From positions 1 through 47,319 of the forward strand of contig JAFTVY010000065.1 in the NCBI GenBank assembly GCA_017465545.1: a DNA stretch of 47,319 nucleotides. Reading direction: 5' to 3'. The notes below the pieces were generated by a model. That model worked only from the letters and a program-made list of their open reading frames with translations, did not search any database and was not told the origin of the DNA. The stretch is from Ruminiclostridium sp. (lineage in GTDB: Bacteria > Bacillota > Clostridia > Oscillospirales > Ruminococcaceae). This document shows positions 32,622 through 42,053 of the stretch, piece by piece; within the stretch, counting starts at the first letter, position 1; each line of letters starts with the position of its first letter. The translations under genes and the position numbers were made by a program.

Positions 32622-34175
32622 ATGAAACTTAAAAAAAGAATACTTTGCGGTCTTCTTACTACAGCACTTGCGGTTTCAACCGTAACAGGCTGTGGCGATC
32701 CTGAAGCATCAGGCAATTCCGAAAGCAAGAACGACACTACGTCATCAACAACAAGCCAGTCCACGTCATCAACAGATGACAACTCTACAGAGTCCAAGGA
32801 GGACGGCGGCGACAACAGCGGAAGCGGACTTGCAGAAGCTCCCTCTAACGGCACAGTTATGAAGTGGCTGGGCTACTACGACCTTAACACAGATGACAAG
32901 GTTATCGTTGACCAGTTTGAAGATGCAGGCTACTCTGTAGAATACATTGCTACACAGTCAGGTGCAGTTTACTTTGAAAAGCTGGCACAGCTCATTTCAT
33001 CCGGCGACTCTCCCGACCTTGTAAGATACGAATGGATGTCATTCCCTCACGGCGTAACAAAGAACCTTTATATGCCTCTTGACAACTACGTAGACCTCGA
33101 TTCTCCCACATGGTCAGGCGTTAAGCCCACAATCGAAAGCTTCAATATCGGTGGCAAGCACTACTACCTGCCCTACCAGGTAAACCCCGGTGTTGTTCTT
33201 TTATACAATAAGACAGCTCTTGAGGACGAAGGTATTTCAACAGATCCCTTTGAGCTTTATCAGAATGGCGAATGGACCTGGGATGCCTGGAAGGACATCA
33301 TGATCGAATGGTGCGACCTTGGTGACGACTACTACGGTATCTTACCTACAGGCTTCGTAGCTATGCCCTTCATCATCTCCACAGGCACTCCCCTTATCGA
33401 CGTTGACGGTGCTAACAAGCAGATTATCAACAATATGAAGGATGCCAACGTTCAGAGATGCCAGGACTTCTTACAGTCCCTTGCTTTAGAAGAACTCGTT
33501 CAGCCCGAATATATGGATCCTGCAACAGTATTTGCTGATGGCAAGATCCTCTTCGCAGAATTCGGTCTTGACTGGGGTTATACATCCGCTCAGCAGGCAT
33601 TACCTGAAAAGGAAATCTACTTCGTTCCCATCCCCAGAGACGAAAAGGCTGACGCTTACTATTCAAACACAGACACCTTCGGTTACCTTGTACCCGCAGG
33701 CGCACAGAACGTAAAGGCTGCTCTCAAGTACATGGAGCTTTGCCGTCTTGCTGAAATCGATCCTGAAAACCAGGATGCCGCAAAGGACGAAGCTACAGCA
33801 GATGCACTCTTCTATCCCAAGTGCCCCGAATGTGGCGTATCCACACCCGACAAGACGCTTGAAAAGTGCCCCGAATGTAATGCAGACCGCAGACCTAACA
33901 AGAAGCACGTTCCTATGCCTGAAGAACTTTACGATCTCAAGATGGAACTCAAGAATCCTGAGAGCGAAGAATTCAAGTTCCTCTTTGATGACTGCTTCGG
34001 CTTCTCCACAGAGCTTACAGATATGCTCCAGATAGGTGACGCTGAAGGTCAGGGCTGTATCTTAGGCGGTCCTCTCAAGTCAGGTGAATCCTATACAACT
34101 CTCCGTGATTCCTACTTTGGTACAGTGGAAGGCTATCTCCAGCCCTACAGAGATATTATTGAAAATATGCAGTAA
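32622..34175 (+). CDS. Extracellular solute-binding lipoprotein with CPEC zinc-ribbon-like insert
   Basis: A 517-residue family 1 (sugar-type) ABC solute-binding protein. A signal peptide ends in the lipobox VTGC, so the mature protein is a lipoprotein anchored at Cys24. A Ser/Thr/Asp linker (about 28-70) follows, then the binding fold: FEKLAQLISSGDSPDLV, YYLPYQVNPGVVLLYNK and GEWTWDAWKDI. Near residues 400-425 two CPEC motifs 17 residues apart form a rubredoxin-like or zinc-ribbon knuckle, unusual for this family. No permease or ATPase gene lies nearby, so it is an orphan that must borrow a transporter or serve as a sensor. Own promoter and GAAA-tetraloop terminator. Codon use is strongly biased, suggesting high expression. 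Confidence 0.88.
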   Translation: MKLKKRILCGLLTTALAVSTVTGCGDPEASGNSESKNDTTSSTTSQSTSSTDDNSTESKEDGGDNSGSGLAEAPSNGTVMKWLGYYDLNTDDKVIVDQFEDAGYSVEYIATQSGAVYFEKLAQLISSGDSPDLVRYEWMSFPHGVTKNLYMPLDNYVDLDSPTWSGVKPTIESFNIGGKHYYLPYQVNPGVVLLYNKTALEDEGISTDPFELYQNGEWTWDAWKDIMIEWCDLGDDYYGILPTGFVAMPFIISTGTPLIDVDGANKQIINNMKDANVQRCQDFLQSLALEELVQPEYMDPATVFADGKILFAEFGLDWGYTSAQQALPEKEIYFVPIPRDEKADAYYSNTDTFGYLVPAGAQNVKAALKYMELCRLAEIDPENQDAAKDEATADALFYPKCPECGVSTPDKTLEKCPECNADRRPNKKHVPMPEELYDLKMELKNPESEEFKFLFDDCFGFSTELTDMLQIGDAEGQGCILGGPLKSGESYTTLRDSYFGTVEGYLQPYRDIIENMQ

Positions 34176-34198
34176 TCCCACATCCGGATAAAATGCAG

Positions 34199-34224
34199 AT
34201 CCCCGTTCCGAAAGGAACGGGGAT
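34199..34224 (+). terminator. Terminator of the solute-binding protein gene
   Basis: Eleven-pair perfect stem capped by a GAAA tetraloop, followed by TTTTTTA. Confidence 0.9.
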
Positions 34225-34259
34225 TTTTTATCAGTTGTTATCTTACTTCAGAAAATAAA

Positions 34260-34985
34260 TCACAGCTGTTTTCCCGATACCTCTTCAGGCTTTCCGGGAT
34301 AAAGCGCCTTCGGATTCATCGGAAATTTTCTGCCGTCTGCCGACGTGTAGTACAGCATATTGCCGTTTTCATCAAGGATAAATTCGTGCGGATCATCATA
34401 CGAATGCATTTTATATCTTTTGTAACGTTTCAGATATTCTATAAACTGATGTCTCATAGTAACCGTTACTTTATCATCCTGATAGTCGTATAACCAGCCT
34501 TCAAGCATACTGACATCACCATCTAATATGTAATACTCCAGATATTCAAGTATCCGGTTTTCTTTATCAAAAACTGATTTTACAAAATAACGAATCATCA
34601 CGTATGAGCCATCATCATCGCAGTCACCGTAAATGGCATACGCTACGTTATCAACGTACTTATACAACAGATACGTATTATTTTCCTTGTAATACGAGTG
34701 CCGGAAAATAATTTTGCCATCATCATCAAAACCGTATTTGAAGGTGTATGCCTTTGGATTCTTGCTTTTTAGCAATCTTCCTCTTTTTATTCCACCGACA
34801 ATATGTTCAAGCGCCCAATTCGGACTGTAATATCCCTCTAAAAGTTCGAGCCCGCCTGAAACGTATTCAAATCTGACACATTTCTTCAGAGCATTATCAA
34901 CCGCTTCTCTGAAGTTATCAATTTCATCCTTGAATATTTCTTTGTACTCAGCGGTTTCTTTTTCAAAGAACATATCTTTCTTCAA
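34260..34985 (-). CDS. Uncharacterised 241-residue protein
   Basis: No family recognised. The protein is soluble, rich in Tyr, Asp and Lys, and made of repeated short strand-like segments that end in D-D-G or D-E-N-G turns (FDDDGKIIF, ILDENGNMLYY), recalling MORN- or immunity-type scaffolds, but this is only an impression. The frame opens at a TTG (34985) ten bases after a GAAGG; an in-frame ATG at 34973 is an alternative. It begins six bases after the stop of the giant helicase gene and is surely cotranscribed with it, so it may be an accessory subunit of that system. Confidence 0.6.
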   Translation of the reverse strand: MKKDMFFEKETAEYKEIFKDEIDNFREAVDNALKKCVRFEYVSGGLELLEGYYSPNWALEHIVGGIKRGRLLKSKNPKAYTFKYGFDDDGKIIFRHSYYKENNTYLLYKYVDNVAYAIYGDCDDDGSYVMIRYFVKSVFDKENRILEYLEYYILDGDVSMLEGWLYDYQDDKVTVTMRHQFIEYLKRYKRYKMHSYDDPHEFILDENGNMLYYTSADGRKFPMNPKALYPGKPEEVSGKQL

Positions 34986-34991
34986 TTAACA

Positions 34992-37900
34992 TCAGCCTTC
35001 TTTTGTCGTTATTCTTCCTGTCTCCTCATCGATAAAGACGTAACCCTTTGCTCTTGCGCACTTTATACCTTCGGTACAAGCTTTATCAATAACGTCGCCG
35101 GTTCTTGTAAAGCCGAAGAGCTTTGAAACAGCCTTTATAAGGTCGGCTCTGTTCATAGAGATCTGATCTGCAAGAATAATATTTATAGCATTCGCAATCT
35201 CCTGCTGTGCTATTTCGTCCATACCTCGCTTTTCTCCGTCATCCTTTGTGATACGGCAGACGCTGTAATTCATAACCTGCTCCTGACTGAGCCAGCAGAA
35301 TTTAGTATCGTTCACCGTGGTAACTGGGATATTAAGCTGTGCAAATGCGTTTTCAAACGCCTTTTTTACACTCGCACCGCCTCTTGTCATACCAAAGCAG
35401 GCAAGAGTCTTTTTATATACCGAGTCATAGCTTACCGGTGCTTCTGCTTTAAGAATATCGGAGATTATCTTCTGCAGCTTCTTGTCGATGCCAGGCTTTG
35501 AGAAATCCTCAGAGGTGCCTGCTTCCTTTATCTTAAAGGGCTTATAAGCTTCGCACTTATCGGTAACGGTCACTACCTCCGCCTTTTCAAAGACAAGCTC
35601 CTCCGCCTTTTTGGGAGCTTCCTCCTCAGCAGGCTCTTCGCCGCTTCTGTTACGGCTTATGGCAAACCCGATTTCCTTTTTCAGCTTTTCTATTACCTTA
35701 TCGCTGTTATCCAGCCAGTCAAGAGTATAGACGTTTGCCATATTCCAGCCAAGACCTTTAAGTACGCCCGGCTGGGATATTGCTCTGTCACGGGCGGTAC
35801 TGTTATCAAGATGCTTTTTGCTGTCCACCATAATACCGAAAATGTAATTGTCTGGATTATCGGGATCAGCTATCGCAATATCGACCTTGAAGTCGGAATA
35901 GCCTATATTACATTCTGCGCTGTAGCCCTCGCTACGCAGTCTGTCTGCGATTATCTCCTCTATGCCCGTTACGTTTGCCGTCTCGTTCTGTCTTGAAGCA
36001 AGGGTATTTCTGCCTCTTGCGGCAAATTCAAGGAAGCCCTTCAGACCTTCAACACCTTCGGAGGAGGTTCTTGACATATCTATCTGATCGGGAGTGATGA
36101 CAGAATAAACTATCATCTTCTTTCTTGAACGGGTAATGGCAACGTTAAGTCTGCGCCAGCCTCCGTCACGGTTAAGCGGTCCGAAGTTCATCGATACCTT
36201 ACCCTGCTTGTCAGGTCCGTAGCCTACCGAGAATAAAATTACGTCTCGCTCGTCACCCTGAACGTTTTCAAGGTTCTTTATGAATATCGGCTCGTACATT
36301 TCATTCGCCCAGGTTTCAAGCTGAGGATTCTTCCTGTACTCGTCATTTAAAAGATCGTCTATAAGCACCTGCTGAACAAGGCTGAAGGTTACGACGCCGA
36401 CGCTGTCACGACGAAGCTCGGGATCGGAGATGCGGCGTACTATTTCAGCTACCACCGCCTCTGCCTCGGCTCTGTTCTGCTTACTGCTACCCTTATCGTA
36501 GAAGCCCTCTACCTTAACCCAGCTTACCTCCGAAATACTGTCCGCAGGGGATGGGAAGGTCATAAGCTTGTTGTCATAATATTTTGCATTACTGTATGCG
36601 ATAAGACTTTCGTGTCTTGAACGGTAATGCCAGAGCAGATGCTTCTGGGGCATCGACAGAGCAAGACAGTCGTCCAGTACGCTTTCAAGATCTTCCTTTT
36701 CATAGTTTTCCTCATCCACGGAATTCGTACTGAAAAAGCTGGTGGGAGGTAACTGCTTGGGATCTCCTACTACTACCACGTTTTCGCCTCTTGCGATTGC
36801 ACCTACAGCCTCGCAGGTGGGAAGCTGTGACGCCTCGTCAAAGATTACAAGATCGAATTTCGGGTATGCGGGATCTATATACTGTGCCACGGAAATAGGG
36901 CTCATAAGCATACAAGGACACATACGGCGCAGGAGATTCGGAATGCTGTCAAAGAGCTTTCTTATAGACATCATTCTGCCGCCGCTCTTTATCGCCTTCT
37001 GAAGTATGCCAAGCTCACTACCGACGTTGCCCTGACCTACTGCAGGAAGCTTTGCGGAGAGCTTTGCCACAAGCTCGTTTATGGTGAGCTTTTCAAATTC
37101 TGAAATGACCTCGGAATATCTCTTTATGGTATCCTCGCCCTTTGCTCCTGAGAAGCTGTTAAGAGTATTATCAGAAGCTACCGTCAGCATGGACATTGCA
37201 TAGCATATACCGCAGATATAAGCGTTTACGGCATTTTCGTGATTTATTTTTCCGTTCATATAGGAATATACCACGTTGGAAAGTCCCGCATTCTTAAGGT
37301 TATCAAGGGTAACAAGCAGATCGCTCCAGCTCTTCAGCTCGCCTATATTGTTGCACATTGCGGATGCAATACCGATGGAGCTTTCGATAAAGCCTTCGCC
37401 CCAGAGCATTTCGTCCGTAGAAATTCTGCATTCGTTCTTCAACGTCTCAACTGCCGTTGCAAACGCCTCTTCACGGGCAATTATTCCCTTTATCTGCTCG
37501 TTTTCACAAAGGTTCAAAAGTGATGACGCTACAACAGTCTCCTGTGCAGGTGTAAGTGCAAGATTTTTCAATGCTCTGTGGAGCTTTTCGCTGTCAAGAA
37601 GTGCCTGCTCCGCTACAGTAAAGTCGGTGGAATCCGACATCCAGAGACCTGCCATAAGTGAGGTAAGCTCTGCAGGAGCAGAGGTTATCTCGTTTCTTAA
37701 AGCCTTATATTTATTGAGGCGTTCATATTCGCCCTCGATATTCTTCTTTGTAACGGGGATCTTCGCATATAATTTAAGCGCCTTTACAAGCTTTCCCTGA
37801 CCGAAGAATTTAGGCAGGAACCATTTTGCGCTCTCCTGCTTCCACTGTAGAGAAGCGGTCTCGCTGTCATAGGAGAACACCTTTTCGTCATAATCAGAAA

Positions 37901-40772
37901 GCAGCTGTGCCTTCAGCTCGTTCATAGCCTTGCCGCTGTCAACAAGCTTTTTAAGAGCGGAAAGCTTTATGTCATAGGCGCTGTCGGATGCTAAAGCGGA
38001 CAGCTTATGCTGTGAACGTACGGTAACCTCCAATAAATCTGCGGCGGCTGTGTACTTTTTACAGCTGTCGATGGCAATACCTAAAACGGAGGCAAGTACG
38101 GGAATATCCGCCTTTACTGCGCCTGCCTTTTCTATATATGAGGTGAGCTTTGCAAGAAGCTTTTCACGAAGCTCTATTGAATATTCTCTGTTTTCGTAAT
38201 ATCTGAAGGGATTATCGGTATAGCTTCCGTTCTCCCTCATTGCTGTGGTTGAGGAAATTATAAGCTCCTTATAGCTTTCAAAATCGGTTTCCTTCATTGC
38301 CGCTATCTGCTCGGAGGTGAAGTCTACAAGTCCCTTGAAGGCTTTATTTTCTTCATAAAGCACGATAGCGTCATATACGGACATACCGTAATTACGTGTC
38401 TTATGTAGGCTGTCCATAACTCCGTTCAGCTCACAGCGAAGCTCCTTCAGTCTCTGTGCGCCCTCGGCATATTTTTCAGGCTCCTTTATTCTGCCCGTAT
38501 TAAGAGTATTTTCAAGCTGACTTAAAACCGTTCTCTTCTGCGCCTTGTTGGAGTGCAGTTCAAGGCAGAAGGGAGCAAGTCCTATCTTTGAAAGTCTCTT
38601 CTGTACTACCGTAAGCGCCGCCATTTTTTCGGCTATGAACAGTACGGATTTTCCCTGATAAAGGGCGTTTGCTATCATATTGGTGATAGTCTGGGATTTA
38701 CCCGTTCCCGGAGGGCCGTGCAGTACGAAGCTCTCACCCTGGGACGCTAAATGCACCGCCGCCAGCTGTGAAGAGTCAACGCTCATAGGTACAGCCATAT
38801 CCGAGGGAGAAAGCCTTTCATCAAGCTCCTTTGAGGACAGCATCTCGCTGTCTGCCTTCCAGCTCATAACTCCGTCAATGAGAGAAGCTACCACCTTGTT
38901 TTTCTTTAAATCCTCGCTTCTGTTCTTTATGTCGTTCCACATAATAAAACGGCTGAAGGAGAACTGACCGACAAAGGCATATTCTACTATATCCCAGCGG
39001 CTCTTTGCCATTACGCCCTGTCTTACAGTATTGAAGATGAGGGGAAGATTTACGCCCTTTTCATCACAAGGGAGCGGACTTAGTCCGTTTATACTGATGC
39101 CGAAATTCTGCCTTAACATTTCAAGAAGCGTTATATTCATCAGAGTTTCTTCATCACGGATTCTTATAGTATAGCTCTTATCGTGCACCTTTTTAACTAT
39201 ATCGATAGGTACAAGTACGACGGGGGCGAATCTTGGCTTTTCGCTCTTGTCGGTTTCGTACCAGCGGAGCAGTCCGAGAGCAAGATATAAAGTATTTGCA
39301 CCATTTTCCTCAATGCTCACCTTTGCCTCACGGTGAAGCTTTTTGAGAGTCTTTTCAAGCTCGGTAGCATCGATAAAGGTGCGGAGCCTGTGGCTTTTGA
39401 ATTCGGACTCTACGATGCTGTCGATAAGCTCCTTTTCGTCCTCCACCTCGTACATCTTATTTTCGGATGCGCTGATATTGAAATCATTGGGCGCAGGCAT
39501 CACCTTAAAATCGTTGCCGCCTGAAATCTCATCCTCAAGCTGTGCAAGATCGGTAGTCATAAGCTGAATATTTGAAGAACGGGGACGGAAATTCAGCAGA
39601 CTGTTACGAAGGCTTAAATCAAGGAGCTTTCTCTCCCACACGTCCTGCTTTGTGACAGTCTTGTTATCGGGGGCGGTTATGGCGTGTATCGACATATCTA
39701 TTTCCGAAGGTGCAGAGGTTATCTCGCTCTTCTTTCTCTCGCTGTAATCCGCTATCTTATATACGCCGTTTTCCTTTACTCTTGTAGGGATGGGACGGAT
39801 TCCACAGCCTCTTGCCCTTGCAATATCAACAGCGTGCTGGAATTTTTCCGCATCTGAAAGATTTGCATTTGCGTGTGCGGAGGCGTCGTCAAAATCTACG
39901 CTCTTGCCTGCAACGAAATCGGTGCATTCCACAAGGCATAATTCGTCAATGCCCACAGCCGTTCTTTTGGTGATAGCGGAGCAATCGTATATAACGCTGT
40001 CGGGGAAGGTATCCTCGCTTAATCTACAGCCTGCAAAGGCGTGACCTTCGGTAAATATGATAATGGGATTCAGTCCCACGTTTTCAAGGCAGGAGCAGTA
40101 AAGCACCGCCAGATCAAGGCAGGTACCTCTTTTTTCTGCCAGTACGCTTTCGGGCAGTCTTATTCTCTGGGCGTCTTCAAAACTTGCAGGGGGCATTGCA
40201 TAGGCAATATTCTTCTGCTGAAGTGCCGCATATATTGCAGCCATCTGCATTTTTACGTTGCTGGGATTCTGTGTGATATAGGCTGTGAAGGCGGGATCCT
40301 TCGTCCACTTGTGCATATACACACCTGCGTCGCTGATAACCTCCTTGACAGCGGGATGATTGGGAGTTACAAAGGCGGATACCATTTCGGGCATAAAGGC
40401 TGTACCCGTCCACTGATCGTAGGCGAGTATATCTACAGTCCTTGTTTCCTTTGCTAAAAGCCCGTCGGCAGAAAATACCTCTATAGTGATATTAGCCACC
40501 GTCTTTTCGGTCATGGTATATAAGAATTCGGGTGATACCGCAATCTTTACCGGCTTTATTTCAAGCGGCTTTTCGGGAGCCATCGACGTGATAAAGGTCT
40601 CATAGTCTGAAGCGAAGGCAGGATCAAAGCTCATACGGAGCGTGACGTTTTCTAAGGTCTCCCCCGTTTTATTCGTAAGTATCAGATTTCTGAAAAGAGG
40701 GATGAAATTCTGCTGTAGGGAGAAGTTCATCTGCTTTAACATATTTCCGCCTATTAAAACTCTGTTTTCCAT
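34992..40772 (-). CDS. Transglutaminase-DUF4011-SF1 helicase-Vsr-like nuclease-DUF3320 protein
   Basis: A 1926-residue multidomain protein. Residues 1-125 are a beta-sandwich. About 130-330 resemble a transglutaminase-like fold with Cys218 (RGTCLDLA), His244 (EGHAFAGC) and an acid near 282-285. DUF4011 starts near 378 (WERKLLDLSLRNSLLNFR). The superfamily 1 helicase has Walker A HGPPGTGKSQ (685-694), Walker B FDEASQLP near 1307, GDPKQLPPTSFF, HYRSRHESL and LNVAITRSRKK near 1540. A Vsr/MTES_1575-type nuclease fold follows (about 1607-1700; DFKVDIAI, DSKKH, ARDRAISQ). The end holds one or two DUF3320-like modules (about 1770-1926). From memory, DUF4011-helicase-Vsr-DUF3320 proteins are reported antiphage candidates (I recall the label Hhe). 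It has its own promoter, with a small unknown gene behind. Confidence 0.85.
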   Translation of the reverse strand: MENRVLIGGNMLKQMNFSLQQNFIPLFRNLILTNKTGETLENVTLRMSFDPAFASDYETFITSMAPEKPLEIKPVKIAVSPEFLYTMTEKTVANITIEVFSADGLLAKETRTVDILAYDQWTGTAFMPEMVSAFVTPNHPAVKEVISDAGVYMHKWTKDPAFTAYITQNPSNVKMQMAAIYAALQQKNIAYAMPPASFEDAQRIRLPESVLAEKRGTCLDLAVLYCSCLENVGLNPIIIFTEGHAFAGCRLSEDTFPDSVIYDCSAITKRTAVGIDELCLVECTDFVAGKSVDFDDASAHANANLSDAEKFQHAVDIARARGCGIRPIPTRVKENGVYKIADYSERKKSEITSAPSEIDMSIHAITAPDNKTVTKQDVWERKLLDLSLRNSLLNFRPRSSNIQLMTTDLAQLEDEISGGNDFKVMPAPNDFNISASENKMYEVEDEKELIDSIVESEFKSHRLRTFIDATELEKTLKKLHREAKVSIEENGANTLYLALGLLRWYETDKSEKPRFAPVVLVPIDIVKKVHDKSYTIRIRDEETLMNITLLEMLRQNFGISINGLSPLPCDEKGVNLPLIFNTVRQGVMAKSRWDIVEYAFVGQFSFSRFIMWNDIKNRSEDLKKNKVVASLIDGVMSWKADSEMLSSKELDERLSPSDMAVPMSVDSSQLAAVHLASQGESFVLHGPPGTGKSQTITNMIANALYQGKSVLFIAEKMAALTVVQKRLSKIGLAPFCLELHSNKAQKRTVLSQLENTLNTGRIKEPEKYAEGAQRLKELRCELNGVMDSLHKTRNYGMSVYDAIVLYEENKAFKGLVDFTSEQIAAMKETDFESYKELIISSTTAMRENGSYTDNPFRYYENREYSIELREKLLAKLTSYIEKAGAVKADIPVLASVLGIAIDSCKKYTAAADLLEVTVRSQHKLSALASDSAYDIKLSALKKLVDSGKAMNELKAQLLSDYDEKVFSYDSETASLQWKQESAKWFLPKFFGQGKLVKALKLYAKIPVTKKNIEGEYERLNKYKALRNEITSAPAELTSLMAGLWMSDSTDFTVAEQALLDSEKLHRALKNLALTPAQETVVASSLLNLCENEQIKGIIAREEAFATAVETLKNECRISTDEMLWGEGFIESSIGIASAMCNNIGELKSWSDLLVTLDNLKNAGLSNVVYSYMNGKINHENAVNAYICGICYAMSMLTVASDNTLNSFSGAKGEDTIKRYSEVISEFEKLTINELVAKLSAKLPAVGQGNVGSELGILQKAIKSGGRMMSIRKLFDSIPNLLRRMCPCMLMSPISVAQYIDPAYPKFDLVIFDEASQLPTCEAVGAIARGENVVVVGDPKQLPPTSFFSTNSVDEENYEKEDLESVLDDCLALSMPQKHLLWHYRSRHESLIAYSNAKYYDNKLMTFPSPADSISEVSWVKVEGFYDKGSSKQNRAEAEAVVAEIVRRISDPELRRDSVGVVTFSLVQQVLIDDLLNDEYRKNPQLETWANEMYEPIFIKNLENVQGDERDVILFSVGYGPDKQGKVSMNFGPLNRDGGWRRLNVAITRSRKKMIVYSVITPDQIDMSRTSSEGVEGLKGFLEFAARGRNTLASRQNETANVTGIEEIIADRLRSEGYSAECNIGYSDFKVDIAIADPDNPDNYIFGIMVDSKKHLDNSTARDRAISQPGVLKGLGWNMANVYTLDWLDNSDKVIEKLKKEIGFAISRNRSGEEPAEEEAPKKAEELVFEKAEVVTVTDKCEAYKPFKIKEAGTSEDFSKPGIDKKLQKIISDILKAEAPVSYDSVYKKTLACFGMTRGGASVKKAFENAFAQLNIPVTTVNDTKFCWLSQEQVMNYSVCRITKDDGEKRGMDEIAQQEIANAINIILADQISMNRADLIKAVSKLFGFTRTGDVIDKACTEGIKCARAKGYVFIDEETGRITTKEG

Positions 40773-40813
40773 ATCTGCTGTCCTTTCGGTGTTATCAGGA
40801 ATAATATACCTAT

Positions 40814-40842
40814 ATCATAACACAAAAAGGGCGTTATTGCAA
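40814..40842 (-). promoter_or_regulatory. Sigma-A promoter of the giant helicase gene
   Basis: Minus strand TTGCAA (40837-40842), 17 bases, TATGAT (40814-40819). Confidence 0.7.
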
Positions 40843-40861
40843 GAAAAACACAGCTTTAATA

Positions 40862-40890
40862 TTGACATTTTCCTAAAAATACTATAAACT
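40862..40890 (+). promoter_or_regulatory. Probable promoter of the APH-like kinase gene
   Basis: TTGACA (40862-40867) with TAAACT at 17 bases, or the better TATAAA (40883-40888) at 15 bases. Divergent from the helicase promoter about 20 bases away. Confidence 0.55.
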
Positions 40891-40920
40891 AAAATTAGTG
40901 ACTTATAAGGCAGGTGTATT

Positions 40921-41781
40921 ATGACTCCGCAGGAAATTTTATCAAAGCACAGGCTCAACTACAGCGAGCTTCGTAAATCCTCCGTCAGCTATTTAAGTGA
41001 CGTATGGCTTACCGAAAAATATGCAATAAAGATATACGGAACGAACAACGACGGCTTTGAAAAAGAGGTATGGTTCTATTACAAGGCGGCGCCAAGCTAT
41101 GCCCCTGCTATGATAGATTATGGTGATGATTACATAATACTGGAGCGCATCTACGGAAACTCCATCTACCGCAACTGGCACAAGCTGTCGAATGAAGTAA
41201 GAGAGGACTATGCAAGGCAGATTGCAGAAATAATCACCGATATAACAAGCCGTGGATATGAAGGTGCAGAGCATCTGTTCCCTATCCCCGACCTATGGGA
41301 AAAGCATATAAAAAACCGAATAATGCTACTTTGTACCGAGCTTGACGCTCAGAATAGGATTCCCCACGGACTTTCTCTTTCGGTAAGGGAATTTACCGAG
41401 GAATACTGGCAGATACTCGAAAAGCACGAATACGGGCTTTGTTACACCGATTTAAGATTTGACAATCTTTTGGCGGACAGCAACGGCAAGATATGGCTAC
41501 TGGACTATGAGACTCTTTGTGCCGCACCCAAGGATTACATACTGGATACTCTTTATCGTATGGGAACAAGCCCGCTGTGGGACAAGAACGAGGAAAACGT
41601 CCGTGACGGTGCTACCCTTATGGAGCTACTGAAAAAATACGCTCCCGCTCTGTTCGACTATCCCGATATGGATAAAAGACTGGCTCTTTATTCTCTTATC
41701 TATGAGCTGGATCTACTGCGCTATTATCCCAACGACGCCCTTGCAATAAAGAATATAAAGGACGCTGTAGAAAATTTCTGA
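40921..41781 (+). CDS. Aminoglycoside phosphotransferase-like small-molecule kinase
   Basis: A 286-residue protein-kinase-fold enzyme of the APH/choline kinase group. Seen: the ATP lysine in YAIKIYG, hinge YIILERIYG, the catalytic loop CYTDLRFDNLL and the metal-binding LLDYET. The histidine that normally opens the catalytic loop (H-G-D) is tyrosine here, while the aspartate and asparagine are kept, so activity is plausible but changed. The substrate is unknown; antibiotic resistance should not be assumed. It shares a divergent promoter region with the helicase gene. Its 3' end enters the structured region at 41789-42077. Confidence 0.8.
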   Translation: MTPQEILSKHRLNYSELRKSSVSYLSDVWLTEKYAIKIYGTNNDGFEKEVWFYYKAAPSYAPAMIDYGDDYIILERIYGNSIYRNWHKLSNEVREDYARQIAEIITDITSRGYEGAEHLFPIPDLWEKHIKNRIMLLCTELDAQNRIPHGLSLSVREFTEEYWQILEKHEYGLCYTDLRFDNLLADSNGKIWLLDYETLCAAPKDYILDTLYRMGTSPLWDKNEENVRDGATLMELLKKYAPALFDYPDMDKRLALYSLIYELDLLRYYPNDALAIKNIKDAVENF

Positions 41782-41788
41782 TACAAAA

Positions 41789-41812
41789 AACCCGTGAATT
41801 GCTTCACGGGTT
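41789..41812 (-). terminator. Terminator copy A (minus-strand direction)
   Basis: Ten-pair perfect stem, loop TTGC on the plus strand. The run TTTTTTG follows only in minus-strand orientation, so it should stop transcripts coming from the ligase gene, at the far side of the structured region. Same stem as copy E at 42054-42077. Confidence 0.75.
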
Positions 41813-42053
41813 CAGTGTGTAGACAAAGTCATTTGTCTACACACTGTCAGACGATGAAAAACACACGCAGACGAGGAAACTGACGTCGTCGGCGTACGAT
41901 GGTACGGTAGGCGTCAGGTGACGAAGTAAGCAAAAATGCTTTAGGGAAGCCGTTTCGGCTTCCCTAAACTTTTGTATCAACGTTTTTATATGCTCGCAAG
42001 ATAAGTACAAAATTTCACGCATTTTTGCGGTGCGTGAGTTTGTCTTCAGTCTG
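41813..42053. ncRNA. Structured intergenic element, candidate non-coding RNA or small non-autonomous element
   Basis: Between two near-identical terminators lie a 15-pair perfect hairpin (41813-41846, loop GTCA), a two-part stem (41880-41917: CTGACG/CGTCAG outside, CGTAC/GTACG inside), a 13-pair hairpin with a TTT loop (41940-41968) and a CACGC/GCGTG stem (42016-42036). No open frame with a ribosome site is present. Convergent transcripts from both neighbours should cross the whole stretch. A dedicated internal promoter was not found. Confidence 0.4.

Noticed and set aside
32622..34175. Complete sugar ABC transporter operon
   Set aside because: The binding-protein gene is flanked by its own promoter and terminator and no permease or ATPase gene is adjacent.
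40921..41781. Antibiotic resistance gene
   Set aside because: Only the APH fold is seen; the catalytic loop is atypical and metabolic kinases share the fold, so resistance is unsupported.
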